From NCBI GenBank assembly GCA_029582165.1, contig CM055868.1, forward strand, positions 9,561,501-9,625,500: a stretch of DNA of 64,000 nucleotides, given 5' to 3'. Under the pieces are notes generated by a model. The model saw nothing but the letters and a program-made list of their open reading frames with translations, was not told the origin of the DNA and ran no database searches. Below are positions 45,234 through 56,701 of this stretch, piece after piece. The position numbers and the translations under genes were made by a program. The stretch's first letter is position 1; every line of letters begins with the position of its first letter. Origin of the DNA: Portulaca oleracea. Lineage: Eukaryota; Streptophyta; Magnoliopsida; Caryophyllales; Portulacaceae.

Positions 45234-47977
45234 TTACTGTTGAGCGGCCCTAAGAGCTTGCCATCTATCAATACGAGCCTTGAACGACTCATCCCAACCT
45301 TCGACACTAACGTCTTTAGCTGCTCGCCATCCAACACCAACCGGCGGTAGTGGGCAGTCAGGGTGTAAATGAAGAAGCATGAAATGGTCCTTGTTTGCTT
45401 GCACTATTCCAAATATTTTTGCTGGTGCTGTCATTCCAGGTCCTCCTCGTATGGGTAATACTGATATGCATAACTCAGTTGTCTGCTCATGTTGACCAGT
45501 AGGTGTTGAAAGGATGACCCACATAATGTTCATCAGTGTCACTGCTGGAATAAATCTGTTAGAGCCGACATCCAAAACTCTAACCAGGCTGCTCCCTCCA
45601 TGTGACCACCTATCCGGTGGACGGATGCATTGAACTCAGTCTGGGACCTAAAAAACGCCTTCAAATAGTCTTCCTGATTCCCCAACAATTCGCTGCGCAT
45701 TGACCTCCTAGCAATTGGCCATTTCTCTTCGTCCTTGTAATCTGCCTCGGCAATGCATCTGAAACCGCAGTTGCCATCAGCGCCAACATTTGTCCAGCCA
45801 ACAATAAATTGTAACATGAAACGTGGCAAATCGTTCTTGTACGGGAATGGATCTTTACACATCCGGGGGTTACCTGCGCATGAGATTAACATCAGGTTTA
45901 AATGCCATATAAAATGTTTAGGGATTAAATATAAAATATAGGTAAGGAACACCTGTTGGACCCATCCCGACTGATGAAGAATTGGTTCCCTTTTTCCTGG
46001 ATGAGGTCATCGTAGTCTTACTCTCCCGACCCGCTGTTCGGTCGTACTCAAAGGCACTGCGGTTGCGTTGGGTGGATCTCGATGTACTTCGTCTCCCTAC
46101 CCGTGGGGGGCTTATCTTCAGATCAGGAACATCGGCACTGTCCAGATTCAACTCCTCGTGGATGACATTGGTGATGTGGCGTACCACTGCTGGATCACTC
46201 TCACAAATCTGTTGAACGAGCAACTCAAATTCTGTCATGTTCGTAGTTGATTCACCATCATTTGACCCTGTGGTTTCACCATCGCCAATTATTGTGAGTT
46301 GTCTCCAGAACATGTTTATCCCTGTATATTGTAATTGCTCTCCAGCTTCGTAAATGACTATCATAGAACATGCACACAAGAGGAGGTGGGTCCTCAACAA
46401 CTTGTGATCGCACGTGTGACCAGTCAGCCTCATCGACAACATGTTATTGAACTCCTTCGACAACAGGTAAAGGCCGTGATGGGATACATGCCCGTGCAAA
46501 TTCTTCAAGAACTTCGAATTACTATAAAGCTTATGCGTACTCCTAGACTGTTCAAGCGCCCTCCGAATCTCAGTATGTTGATTTTCCAAGTGTTGGTGAA
46601 TCTTCACAAAGACACGATCGAAGGTGCCTCTAGAACTGCCAATATAATATTTCAGTGTTGAATGCTGACTCTCCACTCTAGAAGTCGTTGTGTTCCCCAG
46701 GTGAGGGAAATTGTCAGTGAAAGCACACACGAATTTTTCCTTATGGTTCATCCAAGTCCCATTCAGATAGGCCAAAATTCGATCGTTTTTGCCAATCAAC
46801 GTGCTAGTGAGTGCGTCCCACTTTCTGTCGAACTCTTGAATATTGTCAGTATATACAATGCCGTTCCAGTAATGATGTCTGAAATGTAGCCCGAGTCCAT
46901 TCTTCTTGCCCCCAGTAAGGTGGTTTGCTTTGTTCTCCACATCATTCCCAATATGCCACACGCACAACAGTTGGTGCACATCTGGGTAAACCTTGGCAAT
47001 AGCACCTAACAAAGCATCATTCTTGTCCATCACAAACACGGATGGAATAACACCAGGACCCAACAATTCATGGAGCCTCCAAATGAACCACTCATATGAG
47101 TCCATCTTCTAGTCCCGCATGAACGAGTAAGCGATTTGGAAGTTTTGGTTCGTGAGTGTCACGCCTACCATTTCACATACAGGCCACTTCTCCTTATTTG
47201 TCTTGTACGTACTATCAATGAGAATGACATTCGGGTACGTACGGAGCAACTTCAACGAATACGGGTGACATAAAAAAAGCTGACGAAGCGTGCCATCATC
47301 ATCATAATCAGTGAAGGAGACGTACTCACCAGTTATCGCCAAGTAGAGACAATGTTGGGCATGCATTCTACCATCCGTATCCTTGATACGCATCTTTGCC
47401 CGCTCGTTGTATATTTGCCTCATGTTTGTCTTAGAACCAGGAAACTTCACCTTCAACGATGTCTGTATCGTGGCCAGCGTGCACCCCGTGTTCGTCATTT
47501 CACGGACATGTTGTTTCATGTCACAAGTCAATGGGTGTCCGTGACGGTGTCCTTCCTCGTACAAAATGAAACGATGATTGTGCTTCCCCCGGTCTCCATC
47601 GCACCCACGAAATCGCCATTCCGTTTCATTACGAGTCCACGCTACAATGGCAAATTTACATTGGCACGCCTTCGTCGACGTATCCCGACGAGTAGTAGCA
47701 TCCAGATCATTCAGTTTCCCACGGTATTTACCGTACCTCCAACACTTCAATAACACCTTAGCGGACTCTCTGCATCTTTTCTTTTGTATGTTGACCGTAC
47801 AAACCTAAATCCGATGCCCCCAGCTATTTCATTGGCCCAATCATGCACTGCATCTAAAGTCTCAAACACATCTTCCGTCGCAAAAAACGATGAATAATAA
47901 ACACCGTCTCTGCCAAACTCCTCCAAATGAACCTGCAAATCAATACCACATTCATTAATTTCCCCAAACTTTACCAA
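45234..47977 (-). pseudogene. MULE transposase-OTU protease gene of MULE2, near-complete
   Basis: Exon 1 is 47977-45953 and exon 2 is 45873-45234, with a 79-bp GT-AG intron. The N terminus resembles FAR1/MULE DNA-binding regions (MVKFGEINECGIDLQVHLEE, KHNHRFILYEEGHRHGHPLT). Transposase: first Asp in VILIDSTYKTNK, VFVMDKNDALLGAIAKVYP followed by LLCVWHIGNDVE, and the Glu region SRVESQHSTLKYYIGSSRG. Exon 2 is an OTU-type cysteine protease with intact GADGNCGFRCIAE and a candidate catalytic His in DHFMLLHL. Breaks: frameshift near 47750, in-frame TAG at 47106-47108, frameshift near 45550. All key residues remain, so this is the better reference for the family. Confidence 0.88.
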
Positions 47978-48103
47978 AACTTACACTATTAGCAACAATA
48001 TTATATTTCTTTTTTTTAATAATAAAATAAACTTAATTACGAAAAAAGGACCCAACATGAATCGTGTCTGGCGTCACATGACCTGTGTTGGTGTCCAGAA
48101 GGT

Positions 48104-48370
48104 CAAATTTTTTTGCACTAGACACGGACCGTGTTGGATCAACATGGTTCGTGTTGATCCAGTGCAAAAAAAATTGACGGACCGGTTGCCGCATGAATTT
48201 CTTGCTGGAGACGGCGGCGTTGCCGCACGCCGATCTCGGCAACACCGCCGCGGCTGCTGCATGAAACATGCGGCGTCACAACCGCCGTTGCTGCACATTT
48301 CATGCGGCAATCGCCGCAGTGTTGCCAAGATCGGCGTGCGGCAACGCCGCCGTCTCCGACGAGAAATTCA
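48104..48370. repeat. Nested GC-rich inverted repeats upstream of the MULE2 transposase
   Basis: TTTTTTTGCACTAGACACGG at 48110 is mirrored at about 48155-48175, and GAGACGGCGGCGTTGCCGCA (48208) is mirrored at about 48338-48357, with CGCCGATCTCGGCAACAC next to it also mirrored. Arms are ~50 bp. Dense in CG and CNG sites. It lies just upstream of the transposase start, where a promoter/leader is expected. Confidence 0.85.
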
Positions 48371-48650
48371 CGTTGCAACTGTGCGCTTCATTATTTTTGC
48401 GGGAAATTTTTAATTTAACGAATTTTTACAAAAACTAAAATTTACAAACTAACCTCTTTTTCTTCACTTGAATTATCATCTTCCCTTGACATTTTAGGTT
48501 AAATTTCAAAAATCTTAAACTATTTTAGAGAGAATTTGATGGTGATGGTTAGAGAGAATTTGAGAGGATGAGGGAGAGGAGAGAGAGAGAGGAGAGGGGC
48601 AAACATGTCTTTGGGGGGGGGGGGGGCGACATTAGTAAAAGAACCAAAGC

Positions 48651-48802
48651 AATTTTTTGTATGGTTTGTATATGTCCAGCCAGAAGGGCCACTTTCCTTA
48701 ATTCTTCTACTAGTCCAAACCCCACTCTGTGATTATTCCATAATTTTCCATTCACAACTCCCTTTTTCCTTTTCTCTCTTTGAACCTTTCACTACAATAT
48801 TT
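48651..48802. other. Spacer between MULE2 and the hAT element
   Basis: No ORF or repeat supported. Confidence 0.4.
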
Positions 48803-51800
48803 AGGGGTGTGTATAAGGAATAGATTATTGATTATTTGATATTTGTGTCTAATCTAGTGATATTGATGAATCATGGAGACTAATTAAAAAGGCATAAGGC
48901 AAAAAGAAATAAAACACTAATTTCCTAATCAAGGGATATTGGTAATTTAAATATTAACACTAAAATTTTATGTCTCTTTATATAATATGACCATGGGTTT
49001 TGGTTTCATAGTAAACAGTAATTTATTTATAAAATAGAAGGGTCATCTTAATCCATTTCGATCGAGAGGCTTCATATACTGCTACAATATTTTCTATGAC
49101 ATAAATCTTGATCCTATTACTCAATCAGTAAGTCAATATCCTTGTCTCCTCAACTATTTGTCTTCATCTACTATTAAGTTTGATGATTTTTGTTTTCTTT
49201 CTTCGGTTAGTAATAATAATAATCATTGTTTCACATGATCACATCAACCTATCCATTGAAATCAAACCTTAAAAAAATTGAACTATCAACCAATCTATCT
49301 ATGATTTTGAAAATTATGTGATAGTATGCATTTAGTTGTGCTTTATGGACGGATTGTTTTCTTGATTCTTAACACTCAATATATTATTTATTCAAAGTTT
49401 ATAATAGGTTTGAAAACATAAATATTATACTATTAATTTAGTTAACAAACTAATTTGAAGATTGAATTTAGAAATTGCAATAAAAAATATAAAGATTATA
49501 AGAGAATAGTGTATGCATATTAATTATTAGTTTATTTTGATTAATGCTAGATGTCGAGTTCTCCATAAAAAAATTTCAATGACATATTGAGTAGCGTCGA
49601 TGAAGCTGATGTAGATGCTTAGAATTTACCTGAACATATCAATCCTATAAGAGATGATGGACGCGTCTAACTAACAAACAAAGGAAAAAGAAAGGCTGAG
49701 TACTGGAATGATTATGCAAGGTATCGTACTGCTCAAGGTGAAATTAGGGCTGAGTGCAAACACTGTAAGAATGCTAATTTTGCTTGTGATTCCACTCGTG
49801 TTGGAAACAAAAATTTGAGGAACCATTGGCTTAATGTGAAAAGAATCCAAAGAATCAGACTAAGGGTAAGGGAAAATAGACAAAATTAGTATTTGAACTA
49901 GCTGATGATAAAGGCAATGAGGCTAACTTGAAAAATTGGAGCCTCAATTTGAATGAAGTTAGGGAGGCTTTGATTTATATGATCATAGTAGATGAACTAC
50001 CATTTAGACATGTGGAAAAAGCTGGTTTTCAACACTTAATGTCTGTTGTTTGTCCTAGATTCCATATTCCTTCACGTACTACTATGGGTTGTGATTGTTA
50101 TCAATGTTATCTAATTGAAAAGGGGAAGTTGAAAGAAATGTTAAGCACATCATGTCAACGAGTCAGTGTCACTACTGATACTTGGACATCAAACCAAAGA
50201 ATTAATTACATGTGCATCACAACTCATTTCATTGATAATGATTGGAAATTACATAAAAGAATTTTGAAATTTTGTCCTATTTTCAGCCATAAGGGTGAGG
50301 CGATTGGTAGAGCTATTCATGATTGTTTGGACTCTTGGGGTCTTCTTGATCAACCGTTTACTGTGACTGTTGATAATGTTGGTTCTAATAGTGTTATGTG
50401 TGATTATTTGAAGCAGACTATGAAAATAGTTGGTGATGGAAAGTATTTGCATATGAGATGCATTGCACATATAATTTATCTTGTTGCGTGGGATGGTCTT
50501 AAGTGTAACATGAAATCTATTGAAAGAGTTTGAGCCGCTATGAAATTTGTTAAGAATTCTCTAGCAAGACTTCATAGATTTAAAGAACTTGTTCGAAAGT
50601 CCAATATTTAGAGCAAGACATTATCACTTGATGTTCCTATGAGGTGGATCTCTACTTACCTAATATTGGATACAACTCTGAAATTTCAAACAGTATTTTC
50701 AAAATTGGGCATTCATTTTGAGCCAGATCTTAGAGAACCAGAAAATGTTGGTGCACCCATTGAGGATGATTGGAAGAAATTGAAAGTTTGGTTGTATTTT
50801 TGAAAGGATTTTATGAATTGACTACTCGTGTTTCTGGTTCATTGTATGTGACTAGCAACTTGACTTTCTTTGAGATTGGTACAACTTTTGATTTGCTAAA
50901 AAAGTTGGAATGTAGCTCTGATTATGGGTTAGAACTATGGCTTCTACTATGAAATTGAAATATGAGAAGTATTGGGGCGACGTAGAAAAGATGAATAAAT
51001 TGATTTAGATCGGGGCCATTCTTGATCCTACGTATTGTGAGACTTTCAAGTGTCAAGTTAGCTTTAGAGGGCATGTATGGAAAGGCATTAGGGGAAATGA
51101 TGTCAAATACAATAAGAGATGTTGCTTATGATTTATTTGCTGATTATAGAAAGATATACGCCCCATTAGCTCCACAAAGCAATGAGCCAGTAATAAATAC
51201 TGTTGCTCAAGATGGAGGGGGCCGTAGCTTCAGAAATGCTTGTATTGAGAAGACAAAAATGATGAAGATGTTGTTAGGAAAGTGTCCTAAAATCACCAAA
51301 TCTCTTAATCCCACAATTATTTGTTTCCTAATTGTATTAGGGTATTATTTAAGTTTCCTTATTATGTTTGGTTTCCTAATTGTATTAGATTCTAAATCTA
51401 ATTGGAATGAGAGTCAAGTTAGGTTTATAGGGAGTTTTTCCTATAAATAGGGTTCAATATTCTCCACTTTATTTCACGGCAAAACAATGACCGAGTTATA
51501 GTGTAAAACCCCGAAAAATCCAAAGATGTTGACCGTGACGTCGTTAGTATATTATGTTTGACTTCGTTATTTATTATTATTCGTTGTGTTTATTTTTGCT
51601 AACACTTGAGCTCGTAGGATCGTGAGGGACTAACAAGGGTATATCGGTAATTTTTGTGGGTCTAGTATTATTAGTTTTACTCTTTTTATTATTGGTATTA
51701 CTATTAATATTATTGTGTTATATGAATAATTACGTGAATATTATTTGTTATGTGATTATTATTAATGCTATTATTATTAGTGTTATTATTATTGTTACTA

Positions 51801-51972
51801 TTATTATTATTATTAGTTTGTTTTTAGAAAAATCATATTTTAGTGTTGGGTTAGGTTAAGACTAAGAATAGACTAATTGGGCCTAATTATGTGTTTATTA
51901 TAAAAACCTCTCTCCTCTCAAAAACCCTAAACCTAGCAATCAAACCCTAGCCTCTCATCCTCTCCTCTCCCC

Positions 51973-51973
<1 letters not shown>

Positions 51974-52022
<49 letters not shown>
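51974..52022. repeat. (TC)n microsatellite in LTR
   Basis: About 24 TC units. The equivalent place in the sister LTR is a CTTTTT/CTCT tract. Confidence 0.95.
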
Positions 52023-52024
<2 letters not shown>

Positions 52025-53984
52025 TGTGTTTGCCGCGCCACCGCAGCCGCGCCACCCCACCACTGCCGCACAGTCGCGCCGACCACCTTTCCCGACAACC
52101 ACCCCACCGACCAGTTGCCTCCTCGTCACACCGCCCAGAACCCCCTTGCGTAAACCCTAATATTCTTTTGAAACCTTTCTTCTTTTTCTTGATTTTCTGT
52201 TATTATTACTATTGTATTATTATTATTTCTTATTTTAAATCTTGTAGTTGGGTAAATAAGGGTGTAATTTTATTAAGTGTTATTTGTAATTATTTGTTCT
52301 TGTGTTGTATTATTTATGTGTAATTTGTTTAAATTATTTTATGTAATCTTTATGTTCTAAATTGGTGTATTAGGTTTGTAATAGTTGTAGTAAAAATTAT
52401 TAATGTTCAATTGGTTGATATACTTTGTTTTCAAGTGAATCATGTTAGGGCTTTAGATAACAATATTATTGTATGCACGAATTCTTAAAGTTTAACTATT
52501 TAGATTAATTCTCGAATCGTTATGTTCTTTATTTCAATCATGCTTAAGGTTAATCTTGTTAATAAGTTAGGTTGAGATTCTTGTTTATTAATTCTTGGTT
52601 CTTGATTGAATCTTTGTTTAAAAGAAATTAGTTTTTTTTAGGATTTTTGATTGGTAGTTTAAATGTTTATATGTTCTTTATAGTTTATTCATATGATCTT
52701 TAAGTTCTTTCTTGAATCTTGATTAAGAAATTTGTACTTTATAATTACCCATGTTGTAATTCATATTGGTCAAGCATGATTGGGGTGTTTAGTTATCAAA
52801 GTTCTATCCTTGTTTTATTAAGCAAGTAATTACATGTTTCTTTGGGTTGTGATATGTTATATCATGATTAATGTTGTGTGTAATCAAGTTAAATTGATTA
52901 AAGTTGGTTCTAGTGAGTTTTAATTATAGAAATTATGAAGTATGGACCTTGGGTTGGGTTAGGTTGAAGACTTTTAACCTTAGTCACTGTTTTAAACCCA
53001 AATTAGGACTCCGGGATCAGATTGGTGGAAGTAAGAACCGAATTGGCAAATTAAATCGAAACTGGTAACGGGACAGTTTTGATGGGGTCTAAAGATCGGG
53101 TCACCACGGTTAGTGTAGTTGTCGTTTGATCGAACCCTTTGGACTGGAGTTTTCCTTAGATGTTAGCTTTCATAGGAATTTTGCGGACCGGACTTTGGAA
53201 TTTTATAAGTCAAGTTATACCCCGATTACCAGACCTAGGTCAGATCTGGACAGGTTGAGAAGATGACGGTTTTAGAGGACCTTAAAGCATGTGTTGGGTC
53301 TTGAGTTCAACTTAAGAGTTTTAGTAGACATCCCGAGGTTTCCGAAAAGTTCAAAACCAGACCCATAGGATGTCGGGAAGTCAAGTTACGACCCTTTTTG
53401 TGTGGATGCTGAAATCTATCTTGTTATGTGAAATTGTTAATGAATGCGTTGTTGATTGAAAAGGTTTATTTGGTGCTAATATGCGATTACTTGGAATGTG
53501 TTAGGTAATTTAAAGTGTAAATTCATCATTGATAGGAACCTATAGGGTTCCTAGGGGAGGGTTAGGTAGAAGGTAGTTAATACTAACTTTGAAGGGCACG
53601 TTTTGATTAGAATAATTATTCTATTTTAGGCCCGAGCTAATTCGCGTCGTTAGTGAGCTCAAGTGTATTCATTTTGCTGTGAAGTGAAGTTAACCAGGTG
53701 ATGTCTATGCCCTAATCCCCACTGGGATGCTCTTTAAATGTGTTTTAATGTTTTCTAACCTGTTTTGAGAATTGCATCCCGAAAGGGGACTTATGTGGAA
53801 AGTGTGGCCATCTATTTTTGATATTTGTTTGTAATGGTGGATTTTTGAGTTACTGAAATTGAGATGGTCTTTTATTAGTGGTTTTATTATTGATTTTGAT
53901 AAACCTGGGTTGGGTTTGACTTGAGAGCTGTGAGATGAGATTGCATAAGATACTAATATTTCAAGTGAAACATTAAGCGGGTTT

Positions 53985-54375
53985 ATTTGGTCGTAGCATG
54001 TGGTAGGCAAAGGGTCTGGGACCCTGGTCTTAGCCTGTGGTAGGCAAAGGGTCTGGGACCCTGGTCGTAGCCTGTGGTAGGCGGAAATGTGAACTCTTGA
54101 TATTTTGGTCGTAGCCTGTGGTAGGCAAAGGATCTGGGATCCTGGTTGTAGCCTGTGGTAGGCAAAGGGTCTGGGACCCTGGTCGTAGCCTGTGGTAGGC
54201 GGAAATGTGAACTCTTGATATTCTAGTCGTAGCCTGTGGTAGGCAAAGGATCTGGGATCCTGGTCTTAGCCTGTGGTAGGCGGAAATGTGAACTCTTGAT
54301 ATTCGTGTGCTTTGTGGTAGGCAAAGTCCAGGACCACAGTCGTAGCCTGTGGTAGGCAGAGGATCTGGGATCCGG
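53985..54375. repeat. Tandem repeat in LTR built on CGTAGCCTGTGGTAGGC
   Basis: About ten copies of GTCGTAGCCTGTGGTAGGC, each followed either by AAAGGGTCTGGGACCCTG or by GGAAATGTGAACTCTTGATA, in alternating order. Minus-strand ORFs here are repeat artefacts. Confidence 0.92.
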
Positions 54376-55889
54376 TATGACATTTGTTACTTTAAGGGAT
54401 GTGGTATCCTGCCCGCATAATAAAATATGGATTGGTTGGGTTGAGGAAAACAGTTAAGGGATTAAAGGTTTGTGAAATGGTTTGACTTGTTCCCTCTCCC
54501 TCAAATGAATTGAAATGAAGTTAACTTGTTTTTAACGTTAGGGGTAGACATTATTGAGTTTTCCCCCTCATTTTTGAAATGTTTTGTTTTCAGGTGATGA
54601 TCAATATGCTGGGGACGGGAATTAGAAGTGAGGACGACATGTCTAGAAGTCGTTAATTTTGTTATGCTTCTTTTTGAAAGACTTGAAGTTAGTTTGAGGT
54701 TTATTTCTAAGTATGAGTTTGTTAGTTGGTTGCCGTTGACAGACAGTCGTTGTTTTCCTTCTCGCCTTGTATTCCTTCGGGGATACGGCAGTGACGCCTA
54801 ATAAGAGTTTAAGTCTTCTGCTAAATTTTTCTATTAACGTTAGTTTGACTTTGACTTTTCTATAATTGAATTTCCAGGGCGTTACATATAGAGAGTCGGA
54901 GAGAGAGAAAATATTGAGAGAGAAATTTGTCTCATCAATATTTTCCCAAGTGTATCCCGAGAGAGAAATATTGAGAGTTGGTAGTGAGAGAGATTGTTAT
55001 TGTAATCTCTTCTGTTGTGGATCGCATCACACCCTGTGATAGTGATCGGGTTGTACTCCTCCCTTCTCATAGTGGATTGTTTTTCTGGTTGTCGCCGTCC
55101 GTGGGTTTTTTCCGAGTTCTTCGGTTTCCCACGTAAACCTGGTGTTCTTTTATCACTCATCTTTGCTTCCTGAATTTTGTCGTAATTTCCGTCATCTCAA
55201 TTTATTATTATTTCGTTTCTGTTGTTACCTTGCTATCTTTCTCTAACATATGTCTACTGGGTCACATGTTAGATCTGAACTGATACGTATTTAAACGAAG
55301 AATGGGGTGAAGGTGAAGAATGCGATGTATTGATTTGGTAGTAATATAATTGCCATAGATATCCAATTCTTGCACATATGGCACGTGATGTATTAGCTAT
55401 GCCTATATCAACTGTTGCCTCAGAATCAGTCTTTAGTGCAGGAGGTCGACATCTTGATCAATTTAGGAGCTCTTTGACTCCAAAGGTAATTTTTTGTTTT
55501 CTTTTTTCATTATATTTTAGATTTTATGTCTAATGTCATAAGTGGTCGTTTAATTTAATTTTATATTAAAAAGATGGTGCAAGCTCTTATTTGTGGACAA
55601 GACTGGCTTCGAGCAACATCACAACAAATTACAATAGAGGAATGCATTTAAGATTTAGAAGAACTTGAGAAAGGTATCTATTTAAAGTTTTCACAATTTA
55701 TGCCTATTTTTAATATTGAAAGTTCAACTTATATGTTTATTTCTCTCATTTGTTGTCCTTTGTGTTTTCTTAAACCTATTCGTAGAAGTGGAGAAGATTC
55801 AAAAGAATCCTTTGGAGGATGAAATTGTCTTTGTCATAAACGATTAAACAGGTAATATAGAAATTGGTTTTCATTATATGCACAATGTC

Positions 55890-56270
55890 AGACACGTCAA
55901 AAAAAAAAAAAAAAAAACTAAGCTTGATTTTGGTTTCCAAACTTGCATAAATCAAAGATTTTGGACTCGCTCGAACATGAATAAGTACACAAGCATCAGA
56001 AGAAAAATTGAAGGAAAAGTATAAGGTTGCAATAATAATTAGAATGCAAATTGAAAATTTTGGACTCTCTTGAACTAGTTCATTTTGTTTGATTTTTGAA
56101 TAATAATTAGAAGGCAAAACTATCAAAGATTTTGTTCTTGTTCATTTAGGCTTTATATTTTGCATAAGACTTTGCGATGTAGGAACCAATCTCATAGTAT
56201 CATTTATTTACATTTATAATTATTTCTTTTGAATATCAATGATTGTACTTAAAAGTCATTTTGACACATA
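55890..56270. other. hAT 3' region, non-coding
   Basis: AT-rich sequence with a poly-A tract at 55899-55917 between the transposase end and the CCGG-rich terminal region. No further feature seen. Confidence 0.5.
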
Positions 56271-56427
56271 AAGAAAATGGTCCAATCGGTCCGGGTGGAG
56301 TCGGGCTTCCTATTTTCTCGGTCCGGTTTGGTCCGGGTCCAAGGTGAACTCGGTCCGGTCCCTATCTATTATTTTGTGAAAATTCGGTCCGGTCCGGTCC
56401 GGGTTTGGACTGATGCACACCCCTACC

Positions 56428-56701
56428 TCCTGGACCGCGGACATTACCGATAACTGCTTTAAGGATGGTGACTAGGCCTACAAATCATCACGAGTCTTTC
56501 CAACGTGCTTCGTCCTCGCTCACACGCTGTCTAGGAAAACTTCCCAGGAGGTCACCCATCCTAAGACTGTTCCCAACCAAGTACGCTTAACTGAGGAGTT
56601 CCCAATGGATGAGCTACCTTAAAAGAAGGTGCACCTTGGTGATATAAGTAGTTATTTCAATCATCTCAAGCCACACTTAACTATATACCCGGGGTGTTAT
56701 A
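56428..56701 (-). mobile_element. Cassandra-type LTR with 5S rRNA-derived domain
   Basis: On minus the segment starts TATAACACCCCGGGTATA (Cassandra LTRs start TGTAACACCCCGG). It then contains a 5S-like block (about 56615-56535): GAACTCCTCAGTTAAGCGTA, CTTGG and TTAGGATGGGTGACCTCCTG, GGAAGT. These match the A-box, intermediate element and C-box of plant 5S genes. Cassandra is a short non-autonomous LTR element that carries a 5S promoter. The 3' end abuts the hAT terminus and looks truncated. Confidence 0.82.

Larger units (their letters stand above)
36890..48650. mobile_element. Mutator-like element copy 2 (MULE2)
   Basis: The left side (GTCGCCCACCTTTCGCAGAA, then CTCTAGTTTATCTCTC) closely matches the left side of MULE1 at 18812. 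The right side at 48420-48650 (CTTGACATTTTAGGTTAAAT, AG-rich tract, GGGGGGCGACATTAGTAAAA) matches MULE1's right side. It carries the PMD gene (+) and the transposase-OTU gene (-) with the same intron positions. Exact ends and target duplication are uncertain. The G-run at 48615-48627 has slipped. Confidence 0.7.
51502..54886 (+). mobile_element. Gypsy-type solo LTR (3385 bp)
   Basis: TGTAAAACCCCGAAAAATCC...TTTCCAGGGCGTTACA with perfect 5-bp duplication TATAG (51497-51501, 54887-54891). Same family as 38303-40952, sharing the ends and the block GCCTTGTATTCCTTCGGGGA near the 3' end. No protein domain inside. Confidence 0.88.
51272..55248 (+). mobile_element. Copia-type solo LTR in the hAT gene, itself split by a gypsy solo LTR
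   Basis: TGTTAGGAAAGTGTCC at 51272 and TTTCTCTAACA ending at 55248. Flanks GATGT (51267-51271) and TATGT (55249-55253), 4 of 5 matching. TATAAATAGG promoter at 51441. Its own length without the nested 3390 bp (insert plus duplication) is about 590 bp, similar to the LTR at 43138, which has the same TGTTAGGA start. Confidence 0.8.
49551..55847 (+). pseudogene. hAT (Ac-like) transposase, split and decayed
   Basis: Starts MSSSP at 49551. BED zinc finger region KRKAEYWNDYARYRTAQG with ECKHCKN and LRNHWL (49690-49830). Catalytic core with VTTDTWTSNQRINYMCITTH (about 50167), DNVGSNSVMCDYL and HMRCIAHIIYLVAWDGLK. After two nested LTRs the C-terminal dimerisation region appears with RYPILAHMARDVLAMPIS and ASESVFSAGGRHLDQFRSSL (55370-55490). 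An intron follows (about 55488-55571), then QALICGQDWL and a tail ending DEIVFVIND at 55847. Many in-frame stops (for example after MSSSP, near 50531 and 50609) show long inactivity. Confidence 0.85.
48803..56427. mobile_element. hAT transposon, nested insertions
   Basis: Possible left terminus TAGGGGTGTGTA at 48803. The right terminus at 56427 is, on minus, TAGGGGTGTGCATCAGTCC, followed inward by many CGGTCCGG motifs typical of hAT subterminal regions (56275-56410). The hAT transposase lies inside. The 8 bp outside the two ends (ACAATATT, CCTCCTGG) do not match, so the left end may belong to a different element or the flanks were rearranged. Confidence 0.6.

Noticed and set aside
54030..54383. 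117-codon minus ORF with TTGYDQ repeats
   Set aside because: Translation of a non-coding tandem repeat in a solo LTR.
56535..56615. A 5S rRNA gene
   Set aside because: Only the promoter-bearing ~80 bp matches, within an LTR that starts TATAACACCCCGGG. Better explained by Cassandra.
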